Source of the DNA: CAMLIZ01 sp036231905
GTDB lineage: Bacteria; Pseudomonadota; Gammaproteobacteria; Burkholderiales; Burkholderiaceae_C
Direction of reading: 5' to 3'
Length of the DNA stretch: 64,000 nt
Assembly: GCF_036231905.1 (NCBI RefSeq)
Contig: NZ_JAZARE010000003.1
Span: 62,001-126,000 of the forward strand
Of this stretch, positions 39,865 through 47,491 are shown one piece after another. Every line of letters starts with the position of its first letter. Within the stretch, counting starts at the first letter, position 1. Below the pieces are notes generated by a model. It had not been told where the DNA came from. It ran no database searches and worked only from the letters and a program-made list of their open reading frames with translations. The position numbers and the translations under genes were made by a program.

Positions 39865-42093
39865 GTGCCTGTGTCCCTCTCCTCGCTTTTCCGTCTGCAA
39901 CGGCCGCGCTGGCTGCGTTGGCCCGTTTCCTCGCTGCGCGCCTACCTGGCCGCGGTGATCGTGGTGGCCACCGTGCCGCTGGCGTGTTTTGCCCTGTACC
40001 TGCTGCACCAGCAGGCGGAGGACGCACGCAGCGAACGCCAGGCGGCGCTGTACCGGCTGGTCAATTCGCTGGCCCTGGTGGTCGAGCGCGAGATGGCTTC
40101 GTCGACCGATGCACTCACCCTGCTGTCGCACGACGCGGCGCTGCAGCGCGGCGATGCGGCCGAGTTCCAGCTCAACCTGCTGCGCTGGCCGCTTGCGCGC
40201 CCCAGCTGGAGCGCAGTGATGCTGGTGGACCGCAACGGGCGGGTGCTGGCGTCGTCGCCTCCCGGCCAGCCAGCGATCGGGCCATCACCGGCCGGCACCG
40301 CCAGCGCCCGGCCCGGCGACCTGGTGCGCGCCGCGGGCACGGCGCGGTTTGCCACCACGGTGGAAGTGCCGGTCGTGCTGCCCAGCGGCCCGCACCGGCT
40401 GGTGGCGCGCATCGCGGCCAGCCAGTGGCAAACCCTGATCGAGCAGGCCAGCGTGCCACGCGACGGCTTCGTGTCGCTGGTGGACGGCAGCTCGCGTGTC
40501 ATCGCCACCAGCCGGGAACCCGAGCGCCATGTCGGCCGGGTGCTGCCCATCGAGCGCCAGGCGCAGCTGCTGCGCCAGCAGCAGGGCGGCCTGCGGCTGC
40601 CCGAGCGCGCCGCGCAGCCGCTGGTCACCCTGCAGCAGGTGGCGGCCACCGGCTGGTGGGTGGGTGCGGGGGTCAGCACGCCCGATGTCGCCTGGGCCGA
40701 GGTGGCCACGCTGTCGTCGGCCCTGATGGCCGGGCTGCTGTCGCTGTCGCTCGGGTTGCTGCTGGCACTGCGGGTGGCCCGGCGCGTGAGCGAACCGCTG
40801 CGCCGCCTGGCCCATGAAGGCCCCGCGGCGGCGCAGCACGGCATCGTGGTGCGGGAGATCGCGGCACTGCGTGACGCGCTGAAGGCGGCCGACGCCGAGC
40901 GCGCCGCTGCCATGCAGGCGCTGCAGGCCAAGGCCGATGAGTACCAGGCGCTGCTGAGCGAACGGCTGGCGCTGATGGAGCGGGAGCAGGCCGCCCGCCG
41001 CACCGCCGAGGAGGCCAACCGCAGCAAGGACGAGTTCCTCGCGATGCTGGGCCATGAGCTGCGCAACCCGCTCAGTGCGATCGGCGCGGCGGTGGAAGTG
41101 ATCAACCGGGTGGACCCGCAGCACGAAACCGCCGTCAGCGCGCGCCGCATCATCGGCCGGCAGACGCAGCAGCTGGTCGGCCTGATGAACGACCTGATGG
41201 ACATGGCGCGGGCCACCGCGGGCAAGATCCAGCTCACCCGCCAGCCCTTGAACCTGGCGCGCCTGGTGTGGCGCACCCATGCGGCGCTGCGCCTGGCGGG
41301 CCGCTTCGAACACCAGTCCCTCACGCTGGAGCTCGACGAGGTGTGGGCCGAGGTGGACACCATGCGCATCGAGCAAGTGGTGAGCAACCTGCTCACCAAT
41401 GCGGCCAAGTACACGCCGCCGGACGGCCGCATCAGCGTCACGCTGCGCGCTGTGGACGGCATGGCCGAGCTCGTGGTGGACGACACCGGCATGGGCATAC
41501 CCACCACCCTGCTGCCGCGTGTGTTCGACCTGTTCGTGCAAGGCGAGCGCACCCATGAGCGGCGCCAGGGCGGCCTGGGCCTGGGCCTGACGCTGGTGCG
41601 CCGCATGGTGGAGCTGCATGGCGGAACCGTCACCGCCCACAGCCCGGGCAGCGGGTTGGGGAGCCGCTTCACCGTTCGGCTGGCGGCCACGCGCAGCACA
41701 CCGCCACCGCAGCACCGCCCCAGGCCGCTGGTGCTGCTGGGCACCGCCACCCAGGCGCTGCAGCCGCTGGAAAGCCTGCTGGAGCAGCAGGTTCAGCGCA
41801 TCACCACCTGCCCCAACGCGCCCGCCGCGCTGGCGCTGCTGCGCAACGACATCGACTTCGAAGGTGCGCTGGTGGTCGTGGACCCTTCGGCGCTGGCGCC
41901 CGAGCTCGATGCCGGGCTGCTGGCCCTGCGTGCTGCCCGTACGCAACTGCGCCTGGTGGCGCTGTGCCCGGAACCTGCGGACCTGGCCTTCTGCCAGCGC
42001 GCAGGTTTTGATGCCTGCATCGCGGTGCCGCTCACCCTGGCGGTGCTGCGGGAGCAGCTGGCGCTGGGTGACACGCCCACGTTCGCGGCCTAA
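39865..42093 (+). CDS. Membrane histidine kinase with degenerate C-terminal receiver
   Basis: This 742-residue sensor kinase has a first membrane helix at about 24-47, a periplasmic cache-like domain to about 285, a second helix at about 288-313 and a coiled coil. HisKA with H397 (LGHELRNPLSAI) and HATPase (NLLTNAAKYTPPDG, DDTGMGI, GGLGLGLTLVRRM) follow. The last 110 residues look like a receiver fold, but the acidic pair at its start is missing (LVLLGTATQ) and the usual lysine near the end is absent. It is therefore probably a pseudo-receiver used for interaction. The start GTG 39865 could also be GTG 39871. Confidence 0.87.
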   Translation: MPVSLSSLFRLQRPRWLRWPVSSLRAYLAAVIVVATVPLACFALYLLHQQAEDARSERQAALYRLVNSLALVVEREMASSTDALTLLSHDAALQRGDAAEFQLNLLRWPLARPSWSAVMLVDRNGRVLASSPPGQPAIGPSPAGTASARPGDLVRAAGTARFATTVEVPVVLPSGPHRLVARIAASQWQTLIEQASVPRDGFVSLVDGSSRVIATSREPERHVGRVLPIERQAQLLRQQQGGLRLPERAAQPLVTLQQVAATGWWVGAGVSTPDVAWAEVATLSSALMAGLLSLSLGLLLALRVARRVSEPLRRLAHEGPAAAQHGIVVREIAALRDALKAADAERAAAMQALQAKADEYQALLSERLALMEREQAARRTAEEANRSKDEFLAMLGHELRNPLSAIGAAVEVINRVDPQHETAVSARRIIGRQTQQLVGLMNDLMDMARATAGKIQLTRQPLNLARLVWRTHAALRLAGRFEHQSLTLELDEVWAEVDTMRIEQVVSNLLTNAAKYTPPDGRISVTLRAVDGMAELVVDDTGMGIPTTLLPRVFDLFVQGERTHERRQGGLGLGLTLVRRMVELHGGTVTAHSPGSGLGSRFTVRLAATRSTPPPQHRPRPLVLLGTATQALQPLESLLEQQVQRITTCPNAPAALALLRNDIDFEGALVVVDPSALAPELDAGLLALRAARTQLRLVALCPEPADLAFCQRAGFDACIAVPLTLAVLREQLALGDTPTFAA

Positions 42094-43034
42094 TGGTGCT
42101 GCGGGTGCGGCGCCACTGTCGCGCGGCCCTCCTGGCCTGGGATCGCATCGGTGGATGGCGTGTGCTCGGTGCGCAGCAGCCGGTCGGTGTCGAAGCCATG
42201 GCGCAGTGCCAGGGACTTCAGCGCCTCCAGGTCGGCGGTCTCCACGGCGGGCGTGCGCGACAGGATCCACAAGCCGTCGCGCTCGGGTGTGCCCACCAGC
42301 GCCATGCTGTAGTCCTCGTCCACGAACAGCACCCAGTAGTCGGCCCAGGCGCCGGGCCACCAGCGCATCGCCGCGGGGGCAAAGGCCACTTCGAGCTGGC
42401 CGGGGAAGCGGGTGTCCGGCATGCGTACTTTGCCCTCCGCCTGCTCGACGCTGCCGTCCTCGCGCACGCAGCGGTTGGTGACCGTCATGCCGCCGTCGTC
42501 GTCCGCCGTGTACTCGGCGGTCACGTCGCGCCGGCAGCGCTCTTCCTGCTTCAACGGCATGCGTGCGATCTCATACCAGCGGCCGGCATAGCGGCGCAGG
42601 TCGATCTCGGTCACGGTGGGCAACGGCGGCGTGGGTTTCATGCCCACCGGCACGCCCAGGCCGGACAGGAACTGCGCCACCTTGCGGTCCAGCAAGGGGG
42701 TGAGCAAGGGCATGAGCAGGGGGCTCCAGCGCGCCAGCAGGTCCGGCACGCCGCGCTCGCGCCGGCGTGACGCACGCAGGCCGTCCCGGTAGCCGGCGCG
42801 GTAGTCGGCGTGCTGTGCACCCCGGTGTGCGTGGTGCCGCGAGCGGCGCCACCACAGGCCGGCCACGGTGCCCAGCAGCGCGCCGCCGGCCATCACCGCC
42901 TTGCCGCTGGCCGCATGGGCCAGCTCACCCTTCAACGCGCGCGCGCCGCCGCTCAAGCGGTTGTCGTGCAGCTTGACGCGCGCTTCGCAATCCTGGATTT
43001 CGTCTTCGATGCGTTTCAGGTGATTTCTGAGCAT
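42090..43034 (-). CDS. YqjK-position protein fused to a bacterial lipocalin (Blc-like)
   Basis: This 314-residue protein has two parts. Residues 1-135 are basic and helical with one short membrane segment (GKAVMAGGALLGTVAGLWW). Residues 140-290 form a bacterial lipocalin with the GxW motif (YAGRWYEIARMP, W153) and YWVLFVDEDYSMALVGTPERDG. Standard Blc is a short outer-membrane lipoprotein. This version has no lipobox and is anchored through the fused domain. It is third in an operon after DUF883 and holin-like genes, the place of yqjK in E. coli. It converges with the kinase gene, overlapping by 4 bases. Confidence 0.82.
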   Translation of the reverse strand: MLRNHLKRIEDEIQDCEARVKLHDNRLSGGARALKGELAHAASGKAVMAGGALLGTVAGLWWRRSRHHAHRGAQHADYRAGYRDGLRASRRRERGVPDLLARWSPLLMPLLTPLLDRKVAQFLSGLGVPVGMKPTPPLPTVTEIDLRRYAGRWYEIARMPLKQEERCRRDVTAEYTADDDGGMTVTNRCVREDGSVEQAEGKVRMPDTRFPGQLEVAFAPAAMRWWPGAWADYWVLFVDEDYSMALVGTPERDGLWILSRTPAVETADLEALKSLALRHGFDTDRLLRTEHTPSTDAIPGQEGRATVAPHPQHH

Positions 43035-43052
43035 GGTCCGCGCCTGTTCACG

Positions 43053-43505
43053 CTAGCGTTTGTTGAAGCCACGCAGGCTGGCCGGCATGCCGATGCGTTC
43101 GATCATCTTCAGCATGCTGCGCACCAGCCAGGCCGCCACACCCAGGTTGATGACGATGCCCAGCGCCAGCGCAAACCCCCAGTGCAGGCCCGCGCTGACA
43201 AAGCCCGCCACCACGCCCGCGACCAGCCCCAGCCAGGCGGTGACCACGAGCACGGCCACGATGACCGCCTGCACCACCACCTGCACCAGCGTCAGGCCCG
43301 CCAGCCGCAGCTCCAGGCCGACGAGCTTGAAGCGCTCGGTGATGGCGCCGTGCAGGTCGCCCCACAAGGCACGGGCCAGCGCCATGAAGCCGGCCGCGTC
43401 GGCGGCCGGCATGTCGGTGCCGGCCGCCGGGCTGGCCGCTTCGGGCGCCTCCGGCACGAACGCAGCGGCCGCCGGGGCGGTCGCGGTTGCTGCTTCGGGG
43501 TTCAC
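43053..43505 (-). CDS. YqjE-like (phage-holin-family) membrane protein
   Basis: This 150-residue protein has two hydrophobic helices (VQVVVQAVIVAVLVVTAWLGLVAGVVAGFV and GFALALGIVINLGVAAWLV) after an Ala/Pro-rich N-terminus and an amphipathic helix, fitting the YqjE/holin-like family. It sits 13 bases after the DUF883 gene, the YqjD-YqjE order seen in enterobacteria. Role is unknown, probably inner-membrane and stress-related. It is not a phage gene in this context. Confidence 0.83.
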   Translation of the reverse strand: MNPEAATATAPAAAAFVPEAPEAASPAAGTDMPAADAAGFMALARALWGDLHGAITERFKLVGLELRLAGLTLVQVVVQAVIVAVLVVTAWLGLVAGVVAGFVSAGLHWGFALALGIVINLGVAAWLVRSMLKMIERIGMPASLRGFNKR

Positions 43506-43518
43506 GAAGCGGTCCGGG

Positions 43519-43848
43519 TCAGTCGGAGCGGCCCATGCGGCCGATCACCAGCCCGGCCAGCACGCCGATGGTGATGGCGGTGATCGGGTTCTCGCGCACG
43601 TAGTTGCGCGCGCTGGTGATCCACTCTTCCTGCATCGCACCGAGCTGGTCCGCCTTGGATTGCAGGGTTTCCTGCGCGCCGGTGGTCTTGGTGCGCAGCT
43701 TTTCCAGGGCCGGGCCGGCGGCAGCCGCCACGCGGTCCACCGTGTCATGGGCCGTCTGGGCCACGCGCTCTACCAGTTTTTGCGGATTGCCCGCGGCACC
43801 GTTGGTCACGGTGGAAGAAGTCGACGACGAGCTGCTGGGGGTGTCCAT
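43519..43848 (-). CDS. DUF883 (YqjD/ElaB family) membrane-anchored protein
   Basis: This 109-residue protein has a long amphipathic helical region (LVERVAQTAHDTVDRVAAAAGPALEKL) and a C-terminal membrane helix in the family pattern (NYVRENPITAITIGVLAGLVIGRM). YqjD and ElaB of E. coli are stationary-phase inner-membrane proteins that bind ribosomes. AGGAGG precedes the ATG. It leads an operon with the holin-like and lipocalin genes, about 146 bases downstream of the implied start of a strong sigma-54-like promoter. Confidence 0.9.
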   Translation of the reverse strand: MDTPSSSSSTSSTVTNGAAGNPQKLVERVAQTAHDTVDRVAAAAGPALEKLRTKTTGAQETLQSKADQLGAMQEEWITSARNYVRENPITAITIGVLAGLVIGRMGRSD

Positions 43849-44004
43849 GGAAGCCTCCTGTAGAAAGTACAAAACGCGGCACCGATTTCCGGACGCTGCG
43901 GCCGTTCACCCGCCTCCGGTCAAACGCCTGAAGCGACCGGACGCGGAGCCGGCACGAGCCGCTCACGCTGGGCGTGGCGCGGTTCGCGGCTGCTGAAGGC
44001 TTGG

Positions 44005-44019
44005 GCAACCGCCGTGCCT
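44005..44019 (-). promoter_or_regulatory. Sigma-54-like promoter (10/11), YqjD-YqjE-lipocalin operon
   Basis: Minus-strand AGGCACGGCGGTTGC matches TGGCACG-N4-TTGC at 10 of 11 positions. The implied transcript start is near 43994, leaving a leader of about 146 bases. The 43849-44131 gap holds this site and its divergent partner, and no gene. Confidence 0.55.
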
Positions 44020-44049
44020 TGGCGCCAGGGTGTAGGCGGCCAAGTGGGC

Positions 44050-44064
44050 AGGCATGGGTCTTGC
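44050..44064 (+). promoter_or_regulatory. Sigma-54-like promoter (9/11), 61-aa protein and hybrid kinase
   Basis: AGGCATGGGTCTTGC has GG-N10-GC spacing and an intact TTGC half. The start would be near 44076, about 56 bases before ATG 44132. It forms a divergent pair with the site at 44005-44019. Confidence 0.45.
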
Positions 44065-44131
44065 GCCTTGGACGGGCCGGACACCCCGTGGCGGCCTGCC
44101 GCGGCTGCCTGCCTGCAAGGAGCTTTCACCC

Positions 44132-44317
44132 ATGGCCCACATGACCGCCACCGCCGTCGAGCGCGCCGCACGCGAGATGGCTGCTCACCGGCACGAGCTG
44201 GATGTCGAGCGTCGCCGCGCCCACCCCGGCGAGCCGCGCCGCACGGTCGTCACCGACCGTCCACCCGCCCGCGAAGACCGCCGTGGCGCCCACGGTTATG
44301 CCCGAGGCGGACGCTGA
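44132..44317 (+). CDS. Small basic protein (61 aa, hypothetical)
   Basis: This 61-residue very basic protein has an N-terminal helix (TAVERAAREMAAHRHELDVERRRA) and a disordered Arg-rich tail. AAGGAG precedes the ATG at a good distance. Its 3-prime end overlaps the start of the hybrid kinase gene by 20 bases. Function is unknown. Confidence 0.55.
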   Translation: MAHMTATAVERAAREMAAHRHELDVERRRAHPGEPRRTVVTDRPPAREDRRGAHGYARGGR

Positions 44318-46856
44318 CACAGAACCCGCGGTGATCGGCTTTCCTGCTTTCCACGAGGGCGTGGCGGGCCTCGGCTTGGCCGCCGCCCCGCTGGCAGCAC
44401 CCGGCCCTTCGTCGGACGCCGGCCGGCCGGCCGCGGGCGAGCGCACGCGCCTGCTGCTGCTCGAAGAGGCGCTGCCGGGCGCCCTGCCCTGGGCCGCGCT
44501 GGCGCATGCGACGCCGGCCCTGCTGTTCGCCTGCTCGCCGGACGGCCGCACCCTGTATGTCAATCGCCACTGGTTCGAGTACACCGGCCTGCACGACACG
44601 CCTTCGTTGGCGGAACGCTGGCATGAGCTGCTGCATCCCGAGGACCAGCTCCGGCTGCTGCGCCAGTGGCAGCACCCGCCCGCCGCTGGCGCCGACGAGG
44701 TGGTCGAATCGCAGTTCCGCCTGCGCCATGCGAGCGGCGAGTTCCGCTGGCACCTGTCGCGCGCCCGCCTGCTGCGCGGGGCCGACGGCCAGCCGCAGCT
44801 GTGGGCTGGCAGCGCCACCGAGATCGAACGCCAGAAGCGGGTGGAAGACGCGCTGGACCGGCGTGAGCGCGAGTTCCGCACCCTGGTGGACAACGCGCCC
44901 GACGGCATCACCCGGCTGGACCGCCAGTTGCGCCATGTGTATGCCAACCAGGCGATCCGCCAGGCGTTCGGCATCGCGCCCAACGAGCTCATCGGCCACA
45001 CCGCCGCCGAGGCCGGTCTGCCCGCCGTGGTGGCCGAGGGCTGGCGCGACGGTGCGCTGCGGGTGCTGATCGACCGCGAGGAGCAGGAGTGCGAGTTCAG
45101 CACCCCCTCGGCCTCGGGCGATGAACGCCACTACGTCTGCCGCCTCATCCCCGAGACCGATGCCGCGGGCCGGGTCGAGAGCGTGCTGTGCATCGCCTAC
45201 GACGTGACCCATCGCCGGCGCGCGCTGATGGCGCTGAAGGACAGCGAGCAGCGCTTCCGCCAGTTTGCCCAGAGCAGCGACGACGTGTTCTGGTTCGCCG
45301 ACCTGGCGCGCGGCGAGCTGTTGTACGTGAGCCCGGCGTTCGAGCGCCTGTGGGGCACCGACGCATCCAGCCTGCAGGCCGACCCGGACGGCTGGCGCCA
45401 GACGGTGCAGCCGGAAGACCGGCATGCCCTGCCCACACCGTTCTACGCCAGTGCAGCGGGTCCGGACGGGCATGAGCCGGTGCGCGAATACCGGCTGCTG
45501 CGCCGCGACGGCAGCACCCTGTGGATCCGCGACCGCCGCTTCCACCTGCAGACCGCCGACGGCCGCGTGTTGCGCATCGGCGGCATCGCCGAGGACATCA
45601 CGGAGCGCAAGCTGCGCGACCTGGAACGCGAAGGGCTGCTCGCGCGCGAGCGCGCCGCACGCAGCGAGGCCGAAGCGCTGGCCTCGGCGAAGGACGAATT
45701 CCTCGCCGTGGTCTCGCACGAGCTGCGCTCGCCGCTGAATGCCATCCGCGGCTGGGCCCATGTGCTGCGCAAGACGGCCAACCTGCCGGAGAGCCAGCTC
45801 CGGCCGCTGGATGCCATCGACCGCAACGTGGCGGCGCAGGCGCGCATGGTCGACGACCTGCTGGACACCCAGCGCCTGCTGCGCGGCAAGGTGGCGCTGG
45901 AAAAGCGCCGCTCGCCGCTGGCGCCCCTGCTGGAGCAGGCGGTGGACACCTTCCGCCCGCAGGCCACCGAAAAACAACTGCAGCTGCAGCTGCAGCACGC
46001 GGCCGACGTGCCCATGGTCGACGTGGATCCGGAGCGGCTGCGCCAGGCGCTGGTGAACCTGCTGTCCAACGCGGTGAAGTTCACCCCGACCGGCGGGCGC
46101 ATCGACGTGCGCAGCCGGCGCACCGCACCGGACCGCGTGAGCATCGACGTGGCCGACACCGGCGTCGGGCTGGAGCCCACACAGGCTGCCCGCGTGTTCG
46201 AGCCCTTCCGCCAGGCCAGCGGCACCTCGAGCACCCGGCGCCAGGGCGGCCTGGGCCTGGGCCTGGCGCTGGCGCGCCAGCTGGTGGAGCTGCACGGCGG
46301 GCGCCTGGGCGTGCGCAGCGACGGCCCCGACCGCGGCGCCACCTTCACGATGGAGCTGCCCGCGCCGCCCCTGGAAGAATCCGCGGCCGGCGCCGACGCA
46401 CAAGCGACCGTGCCCGCCCCTGCGTTCAGCCTGCGTGGCCGCCGCGTGGCGGTGGTGGAAGACGATCCGGAAGGCCGGCAGATCCTGGAGCTGCTGCTGC
46501 GCGACGAAGCAGTGGAAGCGGCATTTTTCTCCAATGCCGACGAAGGCTTTGCCTACCTCTGCTCGGTGAGCGAGCAGCAGCGGCCTGAAGTGCTGATCTC
46601 CGACATCGCGATGCCGGGCGAAGACGGCTACAGCTTCATCCGGCGCGTGCGCGAGCTGCACCGCGAGCGCGGCGAGCCCGCGCTGCCGGCCGTCGCGGTG
46701 ACCGCCTTCGCCAGCCCGAGCGACCGCGTGCGCGTGCTCGCCGCCGGCTTCGACGCCCACCTCGGCAAGCCGATGGACCCGGACCTGCTGCGCGGCACCC
46801 TCAAGGAGCTGCTGCGGGAGACCCCGGCGGCCATGCCGGCTTCACCTGCGCCTTGA
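44298..46856 (+). CDS. Hybrid sensor histidine kinase with three PAS domains
   Basis: This 852-residue protein has no membrane segment. Three PAS domains (about 65-180, 190-305 and 315-440) precede HisKA with H474 (VVSHELRSPLNAI), HATPase (LSNAVKFTPTGG, ADTGVGL, GGLGLGLALARQL) and a C-terminal receiver with D769 (DIAMPGEDGYSF) and the expected lysine (LGKPMD). This is an intact phosphorelay kinase sensing a cytoplasmic cue through PAS. ATG 44298 is preferred; an upstream in-frame start would extend it by 32 residues through the small gene. Its last 56 bases overlap the convergent isochorismatase gene. An NtrC-type regulator lies just beyond. Confidence 0.88.
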   Translation: MPEADADTEPAVIGFPAFHEGVAGLGLAAAPLAAPGPSSDAGRPAAGERTRLLLLEEALPGALPWAALAHATPALLFACSPDGRTLYVNRHWFEYTGLHDTPSLAERWHELLHPEDQLRLLRQWQHPPAAGADEVVESQFRLRHASGEFRWHLSRARLLRGADGQPQLWAGSATEIERQKRVEDALDRREREFRTLVDNAPDGITRLDRQLRHVYANQAIRQAFGIAPNELIGHTAAEAGLPAVVAEGWRDGALRVLIDREEQECEFSTPSASGDERHYVCRLIPETDAAGRVESVLCIAYDVTHRRRALMALKDSEQRFRQFAQSSDDVFWFADLARGELLYVSPAFERLWGTDASSLQADPDGWRQTVQPEDRHALPTPFYASAAGPDGHEPVREYRLLRRDGSTLWIRDRRFHLQTADGRVLRIGGIAEDITERKLRDLEREGLLARERAARSEAEALASAKDEFLAVVSHELRSPLNAIRGWAHVLRKTANLPESQLRPLDAIDRNVAAQARMVDDLLDTQRLLRGKVALEKRRSPLAPLLEQAVDTFRPQATEKQLQLQLQHAADVPMVDVDPERLRQALVNLLSNAVKFTPTGGRIDVRSRRTAPDRVSIDVADTGVGLEPTQAARVFEPFRQASGTSSTRRQGGLGLGLALARQLVELHGGRLGVRSDGPDRGATFTMELPAPPLEESAAGADAQATVPAPAFSLRGRRVAVVEDDPEGRQILELLLRDEAVEAAFFSNADEGFAYLCSVSEQQRPEVLISDIAMPGEDGYSFIRRVRELHRERGEPALPAVAVTAFASPSDRVRVLAAGFDAHLGKPMDPDLLRGTLKELLRETPAAMPASPAP

Positions 46857-47427
46857 GGACACGCTTCATGTACTCCAGGGCTTGTTCATGCGCCTGCGGC
46901 GTTTCGGCTGCCGCACAGTCGGCCGGCACCCAGAGCTTGTACCCGCGCAGGAACGCGTCCATCGCGGTGAAGAGCACGCACATGTCGGTGGCCAGGCCCA
47001 CGACCACCAGGCGCTTTGCCTTCAACTGGCCCAGCAGCAGCTCCAGCGGCGTGCTGAAGAACGCGGAGTGGCGCGGCTTCAGGATGGCCAGGTCCTGCGG
47101 CCCGGGCTTCAGCGCCTGCGCCATCCGGCGCGATGCCCCTTGCAAAGACCGGCAATGACGCCACGTTTCATGGAAATTCGAATGCCAGGTTCCATAATTG
47201 TCATTCGCGTAGATCGCCTGCACGCCCTCCGCGGCAAGCCGGCGCTTCAACCGCGCCGTCGCGACTGCAGCCGCTTCGGCCGGCCCCGCCAGTGCGCCGC
47301 CCTCGGGGAACTGCAACGGGTTGATGAAATCGACCAGGAGCAGCACAGTCGGACTGTGCTGCAACCCATCGGCCAACACCTGGGCCGAGTGACGACGTTT
47401 GTGACGAACGGGAGCTTCGAGCTTCAT
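46801..47427 (-). CDS. Isochorismatase-family cysteine hydrolase
   Basis: This protein of about 208 residues has the cysteine-hydrolase triad pattern: LLLVDFINP (Asp), the Lys in LKPRHSAF and the nucleophile Cys in LATDMCVLFTAMDA. Family members hydrolyse amides such as nicotinamide or act on isochorismate; the substrate here is unknown. The start is uncertain: ATG 47427 lies right at the implied start of a sigma-54-like site, and a GTG about 25 residues further in would also preserve the fold. It is convergent with and overlaps the hybrid kinase gene. Confidence 0.78.
   Translation of the reverse strand: MKLEAPVRHKRRHSAQVLADGLQHSPTVLLLVDFINPLQFPEGGALAGPAEAAAVATARLKRRLAAEGVQAIYANDNYGTWHSNFHETWRHCRSLQGASRRMAQALKPGPQDLAILKPRHSAFFSTPLELLLGQLKAKRLVVVGLATDMCVLFTAMDAFLRGYKLWVPADCAAAETPQAHEQALEYMKRVLKAQVKPAWPPGSPAAAP
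47340..47362. promoter_or_regulatory. Perfect 23-bp palindrome near NtrC-type regulator gene
   Basis: GCAGCACAGTC and its exact complement flank a single central base. The site lies inside the N-terminal coding part of the isochorismatase gene, about 130-150 bases upstream of the regulator's ATG. This is the usual place for an enhancer-binding site of a sigma-54 activator. An 11-base-arm palindrome is unlikely by chance. Confidence 0.5.
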
Positions 47428-47440
47428 TCCAGGGCACAGC

Positions 47441-47455
47441 GCAAGCTGCATGCCC
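47441..47455 (-). promoter_or_regulatory. Sigma-54-like promoter (9/11), isochorismatase gene
   Basis: Minus-strand GGGCATGCAGCTTGC has GG-N10-GC spacing and an intact TTGC half. The implied start falls almost on ATG 47427, which would need a later start codon or a leaderless message, so this is weaker. Confidence 0.3.
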
Positions 47456-47491
47456 ACGCTTAAGGCACAGGACTCCACACCAGAGGGACAC

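Noticed and set aside
43053..43505. Phage holin
   Set aside because: The protein is holin-family by fold, but it lies in a YqjD-YqjE context with no phage genes, so prophage origin is not supported.
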